Assembly (NCBI RefSeq): GCF_000023825.1
Contig: NC_013061.1
Coordinates: 1,922,001 to 1,986,000 of the forward strand
Length of the DNA stretch: 64,000 bases
From: Pedobacter heparinus DSM 2366
GTDB lineage: Bacteria; Bacteroidota; Bacteroidia; Sphingobacteriales; Sphingobacteriaceae
Reading direction: 5' to 3'
The position numbers were made by a program, and so were the translations under genes. Numbering within the stretch: position 1 is the first letter of the stretch; each line of letters begins with the position of its first letter. Below the pieces are notes generated by a model. The model made no database searches. It had not been told where the DNA came from and worked only from the letters and a program-made list of their open reading frames with translations. Shown here piece by piece: positions 59,232-64,000 of this stretch.

Positions 59232-60742
59232 TAGTCTTTATTTAAGGGAAGCGTAAACCAGTGGAAGCCATCCCTGGCAATCAGGGCCTCAGCATCTTCC
59301 GGACCCCATGAATCTGCGGTGTAATTCGGGAAGCTCAATGATTTTTTACTTTCCCAGGCATTTACAACCGGCATTAACAGTTCCCAGGCACTTTCTACCT
59401 GATCGGCACGCATAAACTGGGTCTGATCGCCCGTCATCACATCCAGTAATAAAGTTTCGTAGGCTTCAGGACTTTCGGTGGTATAAGTACCTTTGTAATC
59501 AAACACCATGTCGACAGGGTTAAGTACCATGTCTAATCCTGGTCTTTTACCTTGTACCTGCAAACGGATACTCATTTCTGGCTGAATGCTAATGATCAGT
59601 CGGTTTTGTTGCCAGTGTTCGGTTACCGTTGAAGGGAAAATATGGTGGGGAACATCTTTAAACTGAATGGTAATTAAGGATGAAGTTTGGAACAAGCGTT
59701 TACCGGTGCGCACGTAGAAGGGAACACCCTGCCAGCGCCAGTTGTCGACAAAGAACTTAATGGCGGCAAAGGTTTCGGTATTGGAATCGGGAGCAACGCC
59801 GGTTTCGTGTCTGTATCCCGGTACTTCTTTTCCTTCAACCCATCCCTTGGTATACTGGCCCCTTACGGTGCTGAAACGGATGTCTTCAGGACCAAAAGGA
59901 CGCATGGCTTTCAGTACATCTACCTTTTTATTCCTGATTTCATCGGCGTCAAAGTTAACCGGTGTTTCCATACCGATTAAACATACCAGTTGCAGCAGGT
60001 GGTTCTGGATCATATCCCTTAACGCACCGGCGCCCTCGTAATATCCTCCTCTGTCGCCCACACCAAGTTGTTCTGTTACTGAGATCTGGACATGATCGAT
60101 ATAAGTACGGTTCCACAGCGGTTCCAGAAAAGAATTGGCAAAACGGAAAGCCATAATGTTTTGTACGGTTTCCTTACCCAGATAATGATCTATACGATAG
60201 ATCTGTTTTTCTGAAAATATGCTGGTCAGTATGCAGTTCAGTTCTTTTGCAGTTTCCAGGTCGCGGCCAAAGGGTTTTTCAATTACAATTCTGCAATTGT
60301 CTTCATTGCCTGCAAGTTTGTATTTGGACAGGCATTTTGCAATAAGCGGGAAGAGGTTAGGGGCCACGGCCAGGTAATAGAGAATCTGGGTGTCGGGGCC
60401 GAATTCCTTCTGATGCCTTTCAATATTTGCTTTCAGGTCGCCAAAAGTTTCAGGTGCTTCTACATCTACCGGACTGTAAAAAACATGTTCGGCAAATTTA
60501 TTCCATTTTTCCTGTTTGACTTTACCTGATCTTGAAAAGCTGTTTACACCATCCATAATGGTTTCCCTGAATTTTTCATCAGTCAGCTTTCGTCTGGCAG
60601 TGCCAATGATGGCATATTTCTCCGGCATATAACCATCCGAATAAAGGTTGTAAAGAGCGGGCGCAAGCTTGCGCAGATTTAAATCACCGGTACCACCAAA
60701 AATTACGATTATGGTTGGATTGAGGCTGATACTTGTCTTCAT
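59231..60742 (-). CDS. zwf: Glucose-6-phosphate 1-dehydrogenase
   Basis: This 503-residue protein is of family length. The N-terminal dinucleotide loop is VIFGGTGDLNLRKLAPALYN, and the active-site signature RIDHYLGKETVQ lies near residue 183. It oxidises glucose 6-phosphate to the lactone, producing NADPH or NADH. It follows gnd by 12 bases and is coupled to pgl by TAATG, so the three oxidative steps are expressed together. Confidence 0.97.
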   Translation of the reverse strand: MKTSISLNPTIIVIFGGTGDLNLRKLAPALYNLYSDGYMPEKYAIIGTARRKLTDEKFRETIMDGVNSFSRSGKVKQEKWNKFAEHVFYSPVDVEAPETFGDLKANIERHQKEFGPDTQILYYLAVAPNLFPLIAKCLSKYKLAGNEDNCRIVIEKPFGRDLETAKELNCILTSIFSEKQIYRIDHYLGKETVQNIMAFRFANSFLEPLWNRTYIDHVQISVTEQLGVGDRGGYYEGAGALRDMIQNHLLQLVCLIGMETPVNFDADEIRNKKVDVLKAMRPFGPEDIRFSTVRGQYTKGWVEGKEVPGYRHETGVAPDSNTETFAAIKFFVDNWRWQGVPFYVRTGKRLFQTSSLITIQFKDVPHHIFPSTVTEHWQQNRLIISIQPEMSIRLQVQGKRPGLDMVLNPVDMVFDYKGTYTTESPEAYETLLLDVMTGDQTQFMRADQVESAWELLMPVVNAWESKKSLSFPNYTADSWGPEDAEALIARDGFHWFTLPLNKD

Positions 60743-60754
60743 TATATCGGGTTT

Positions 60755-62170
60755 TTACAAATTGTTTGAATTCCAGTCGGCATGGAAAATGCCTTCTTCA
60801 TCCGTACGTTCAAAAGTATGGGCACCAAAGAAGTCTCTTTGGGCCTGGGTTAAATTAAGTGGTGAATTTGCGGTTCTTAATGAATCGAAATAGGTTAATG
60901 CCGAGGCCAGGGCAGGAATGGCGAATCCGTTTTGAATGGCATGGCCAACAACTTTTCTGGTACCGGGAATAATTTCTTTCAGTTTATGCTGGATACCGGC
61001 ATCGGCATACAGGTGTTCCAGGTTGGGTTGTTTTTTATAAGCCTGATAAATATCTTCCAGTAATGCGGCCCTGATGATACAGCCCCCGCGCCAGATCTGC
61101 GAGATTTCCTGCAGGTGCAGATCGTATTGATATGCTGCGGAAGCCTGGCTAAGCAGGTGGAAACCCTGGGCATAGCAGGTGATCATGGCAAAATAAAGTG
61201 CTTCTTCCAGCTGTGCTTCAAATTCCTGTGGATTGCTGATCTGTTCGGCAGGATGTGGCAATGCCGCATTAAGCGCTATACGCAGTTGTTTGAATTTGGA
61301 AAGGTCACGGGCGCTTACGGCCTCATCGATGGTAGGAATTGGCAATTCCAGGTCCATTGATACCTGTGAAGTCCATTTTCCGGTGCCTTTTGACATGGCT
61401 TCGTCTTTGATGATGTCGATTAAATAGCCGCCAGACTTCGGGTCTTTTACTTTAAACACATCTTTGGTGATCTCTATGAGGAAACATTGCAGCCTGCCTT
61501 CGTCCCATTTTGCGAAGGTATTGCCGATTTGCTCATTGTTATAACCCAAGCCATGTTTAAGCATATCGTAAGTTTCGGCAAGGATTTGCATAATGGCATA
61601 TTCTATACCATTGTGTACCATTTTTACAAAGTGACCAGATGCGCCGGGTCCAATATAGGCTACGCAGGGATCGCCGTTTACTTTGGCAGCTACGGCTTCC
61701 AATATTGGCTTAACCGCATTGTAAGCAGTTTTGTCGCCCCCAGGCATCATGCTCGGGCCAAAACGTGCGCCTTCTTCACCACCGGATATGCCCATGCCGA
61801 AGAAGTGGATGCCCTGTTTGTCAAGTTCGGCAGCCCTGCGGCTGGTATCGGTAAAGTGGGAGTTCCCACTGTCGATGATCATATCGCCCTTGGCTAACAA
61901 AGGGACAAGTTCCTGGATAACACTGTCGACAATCTGCCCGGCCGGCACCAGCAGCATCACTTTTCTTGGCAGTTCTAAACTTTGTATAAAATCTGCAAGA
62001 ACGGGGAAGCCTTTTAAGTGATGCGCTTTGCCATCTTCTTCCAGTTTTTGGAGCATTCTGGCATCTTTGTCATAACCGGTTACTGCGAATCCATGATCGG
62101 CCATGTTGAGCAATAAATTCCGGCCCATGGTGCCCAGGCCTATCATTCCTAATGTATATTTATTGTTCAT
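60755..62170 (-). CDS. gnd: 6-phosphogluconate dehydrogenase, decarboxylating
   Basis: This 471-residue protein has the N-terminal Rossmann loop MIGLGTMGRNLLLNMADHG and the substrate-binding pattern GISGGEEGARFGPSMMPGG near residue 130. KMVHNGIEYAIMQ near 187 carries the catalytic Lys. It yields ribulose 5-phosphate, CO2 and NADPH. It starts 3 bases after the ROK kinase stop and precedes zwf. Confidence 0.97.
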   Translation of the reverse strand: MNNKYTLGMIGLGTMGRNLLLNMADHGFAVTGYDKDARMLQKLEEDGKAHHLKGFPVLADFIQSLELPRKVMLLVPAGQIVDSVIQELVPLLAKGDMIIDSGNSHFTDTSRRAAELDKQGIHFFGMGISGGEEGARFGPSMMPGGDKTAYNAVKPILEAVAAKVNGDPCVAYIGPGASGHFVKMVHNGIEYAIMQILAETYDMLKHGLGYNNEQIGNTFAKWDEGRLQCFLIEITKDVFKVKDPKSGGYLIDIIKDEAMSKGTGKWTSQVSMDLELPIPTIDEAVSARDLSKFKQLRIALNAALPHPAEQISNPQEFEAQLEEALYFAMITCYAQGFHLLSQASAAYQYDLHLQEISQIWRGGCIIRAALLEDIYQAYKKQPNLEHLYADAGIQHKLKEIIPGTRKVVGHAIQNGFAIPALASALTYFDSLRTANSPLNLTQAQRDFFGAHTFERTDEEGIFHADWNSNNL

Positions 62171-62173
62171 CGT

Positions 62174-62938
62174 CTATTTTTTATTGGGATGGTTGGTATA
62201 TACATGATATTTTTCTTCCAGGTCCCATAATTTTGCACCGCCTTTAATGCCATCTTTATTAGACACCAGTTTGATGTTATGGTCAAGTTCAAGGGTAATG
62301 TGTTTGGCGTTGCCACCTCCAATATAAAGGGTATCGTAGTTAAATACGGTTTTGTAGATTTCGATGATGCGTTGCAGCCGCTCATTCCATTCTTTTTTAC
62401 CGATCTTTTCGAAGGCCCTGTCGCCAATATAATCGTCGTAATCTTTTGTCTTTGTGATGGGCAGGTGTGCCAGTTCCAGATGGGGGAGCAGATCGCCGTC
62501 AAAAACCAGGGCGGTGCCAAAGCCTGTACCTACGGTAAATACAATTTCGAAGCCCTTACCGGCTACAATGCCCAAAGCCTGCTGATCTGCATCATTGATG
62601 AGTCGTACAGGTTTCCCAAACAGGTCGCTTACCTGCTGGGCAAGGTTTACATTGGTCCATTTGTTTTTGGCCAGGTTGACTGCAGTTTGTACTTTTCCAC
62701 ATTTTACATAACCAGGAAAGCCGATGGAAATTTTTTCGAAATCGTTGTTTAGGGTAGCTACCAGTTCTTTAATGCATTTGAGCACAGCCTGGGGAGTAGC
62801 ATTATCGGGGGTCGGGAGTTTTTTAAACTCGGAAAGCAGGTCGCCATTGGGGTTTAAAATGCAGGCCTTAATGCTTGTGCCGCCAATATCGATGGATAAA
62901 ATATTACGGGTTTGCTCGTTTTTTGTTGTAACTGGCAT
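62174..62938 (-). CDS. ROK-family glucokinase, polyphosphate-glucokinase-like
   Basis: This 254-residue protein has the ATP/phosphate loop ILSIDIGGTSIKACILNP. Asp in LINDADQQALG is the catalytic base, GTGFGTALVFDGDLLPHLEL is followed by AHLP, and IGGGNAKH closes the C-terminal part. The zinc motif CGxxGC of ordinary ROK kinases is absent, and the short length matches polyphosphate glucokinases (PPGK). As first gene of the pentose phosphate operon it would supply glucose 6-phosphate. Use of polyphosphate rather than ATP is inferred from family resemblance. Confidence 0.85.
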   Translation of the reverse strand: MPVTTKNEQTRNILSIDIGGTSIKACILNPNGDLLSEFKKLPTPDNATPQAVLKCIKELVATLNNDFEKISIGFPGYVKCGKVQTAVNLAKNKWTNVNLAQQVSDLFGKPVRLINDADQQALGIVAGKGFEIVFTVGTGFGTALVFDGDLLPHLELAHLPITKTKDYDDYIGDRAFEKIGKKEWNERLQRIIEIYKTVFNYDTLYIGGGNAKHITLELDHNIKLVSNKDGIKGGAKLWDLEEKYHVYTNHPNKK

Positions 62939-62990
62939 GTTTTGTTTTTTGAATAAAAAATGGCCTGTTCTTTAATATCCTTCAAAATAA

Positions 62991-63021
62991 CAAAATTATG
63001 ATCAATATTCATCTATACAAT
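62991..63021 (-). promoter_or_regulatory. Promoter of the pentose phosphate operon
   Basis: Read on the minus strand, ATTG (complement of 63018-63021, one mismatch from TTTG), a 19-base spacer and TAATTTTG (complement of 62991-62998) match the Bacteroidota promoter. The ATG is at 62938. Confidence 0.5.
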
Positions 63022-63086
63022 CTGCTTATTCATCAGTTGATATGTTCTTTTTTTGTAATATCAATGACCTTTAAGCATGGATAACC

Positions 63087-64000
63087 TTACACGAGCAATA
63101 CAGACGGATCTGCTGGTGCGGAACCTTTAATGAGGTGATCGATACTGTTTAAGGTAATCGTGGCGATTTGTGAAAGGGCTTCTTCTGTAAAAAAAGCCTG
63201 ATGACCGGTAACCAGTACATTGGGAAAGCTCATTAAGCGTTGGATCTCGTCATTTGCTATGATAGATCCTGAAAGATCTTTGAAAAAAAGCTGTTCTTCC
63301 TGTTCGTAAACATCTATTCCCAGATAAGCAATATGTCCGGATTTTAAAGCCTGGATCACATCGTGTGTGTTGAGTAATCCGCCGCGACTGGTGTTGATGA
63401 TGGTGACACCTTTTTTCGTTTTAACGATGCTGCTTTCATTGATCAGGTAGTGGTTTTCGGCATTAAGTGGACAATGGAGAGACAGGATGTCTGACTGGTT
63501 TAATACCTCGTCGAAAGAGAGGTACTGAACACCTTCAGCTTTTAATGTTTCATCTTCATAGAGATCGCAGGCCAAAACTTTGCAACCAAAGCCCAGCATA
63601 ATTTTGATGAACGCTTTCCCTATTTTACCTGTTCCGATAACACCTGTTGTACGACCATACAGGTTGAAACCCAGCAGACCGTTGAGCGAGAAGTTTTGCT
63701 CACGTACACGGTTATAGGCTTTGTGTGTTTTTCTGTTTAAGGTGAGCAGCATAGCAACGGCATGTTCTGCAACAGCTTCGGGAGAATATGCAGGGACCCT
63801 GCAGATTCTGATGCCCTGTTTTTTAGCCCTTTCCAGGTCTACATTATTGAAGCCGGCACAGCGTAAAGCTATTATTTTAACGCCTTTTGCCGCCATGATA
63901 TCGATCACTTCGCCGGTAAGTTTATCGTTTACAAATACGCAAACAGCTTCAGTGCCCGGTGTGATGGCATTTACGATATGCGGCCCCAGATGTGTTTCCC
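63087..64000 (-). CDS. D-2-hydroxyacid dehydrogenase, D-lactate-dehydrogenase-like (cut by window edge)
   Basis: The frame runs off the right edge. The GTG and ATG codons near 63900 are internal, because in-frame sequence ITPGTEAVCVFVNDKLTGEV precedes them, as expected for the N-terminal substrate domain. The NAD loop is GVIGTGKIGKAF. The catalytic Arg is in NTSRGGLLNTHD, the Glu in GIDVYEQEEQLFF and the His in VTGHQAFFTEEA. The EEEQLFF-like segment favours fermentative D-lactate dehydrogenase (LdhA-like) over phosphoglycerate dehydrogenase. It is a separate gene, 149 bases upstream of the kinase on the same strand. Confidence 0.92.
   Translation of the reverse strand, partial: ETHLGPHIVNAITPGTEAVCVFVNDKLTGEVIDIMAAKGVKIIALRCAGFNNVDLERAKKQGIRICRVPAYSPEAVAEHAVAMLLTLNRKTHKAYNRVREQNFSLNGLLGFNLYGRTTGVIGTGKIGKAFIKIMLGFGCKVLACDLYEDETLKAEGVQYLSFDEVLNQSDILSLHCPLNAENHYLINESSIVKTKKGVTIINTSRGGLLNTHDVIQALKSGHIAYLGIDVYEQEEQLFFKDLSGSIIANDEIQRLMSFPNVLVTGHQAFFTEEALSQIATITLNSIDHLIKGSAPADPSVLLV

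Overview
The window reads as a chromosomal segment of a Bacteroidota bacterium, most likely Sphingobacteriaceae and close to Pedobacter. The grounds are a SusC/SusD pair with its FecR anti-sigma and ECF sigma factors, PorP/SprF and gliding-motility-type C-terminal domain proteins of the type IX secretion system (T9SS), DUF6520-like and MauE-like membrane proteins, a histone H1-like Lys/Ala protein, and several promoters that fit the Bacteroidota pattern TTTG-N19-22-TAnnTTTG. No rRNA, tRNA, CRISPR array or intact insertion sequence was seen.

Layout. 1-11.8 kb is housekeeping: an AraC tail, an ECF sigma factor with a membrane partner, a dicarboxylate/amino-acid symporter, rplU-rpmA, an XRE regulator, a PAS-HisKA-receiver protein without an ATPase domain, a polyprenyl synthase with RNase R, an MscS channel and a fused double ABC ATPase. 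11.9-18.3 kb holds a conserved unknown, a GNAT enzyme, a YajQ protein, the H1-like protein and the ppk1-ppx polyphosphate pair. 18.3-23.6 kb is a minus-strand biosynthetic operon: flavoprotein, methyltransferase (split by a frameshift in an A11 run), type III polyketide synthase, FabZ-like dehydratase, FabF-like synthase, acyl carrier protein and phosphopantetheinyl transferase. It resembles the srsABC logic for phenolic lipids, with a dedicated acyl-ACP module added. 23.7-28.6 kb is a T9SS surface-protein operon. 28.9-33.4 kb is rich in regulators (MocR, AraC, Crp-like) and in palindromic sites. 33.6-44.2 kb holds MauE and DUF6520-like proteins, a TlpA-like thioredoxin, SusD, SusC, FecR and sigma, and is visibly AT-rich across 34.5-41.9 kb. 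45-47.5 kb has small accessory genes, including a zeta-toxin-like three-gene operon and a fragment of an Rpn-type nuclease.

47.7-58.4 kb is the least explained part: an AraC regulator, then two giant tandem genes (1673 and 1337 residues) of a kind I do not recognise, then a DinB-fold protein. The giants have no visible signal peptide, are 17 bp apart, and sit behind a promoter whose -33 box lies in the centre of a 13-bp palindrome. This is the best candidate for an undescribed system.

58.5-64 kb is the oxidative pentose phosphate operon, transcribed as polyphosphate-glucokinase-like ROK kinase, gnd, zwf and pgl, followed by a partial D-2-hydroxyacid dehydrogenase. With ppk1-ppx about 45 kb away, the cell may use polyphosphate to phosphorylate glucose entering this pathway.
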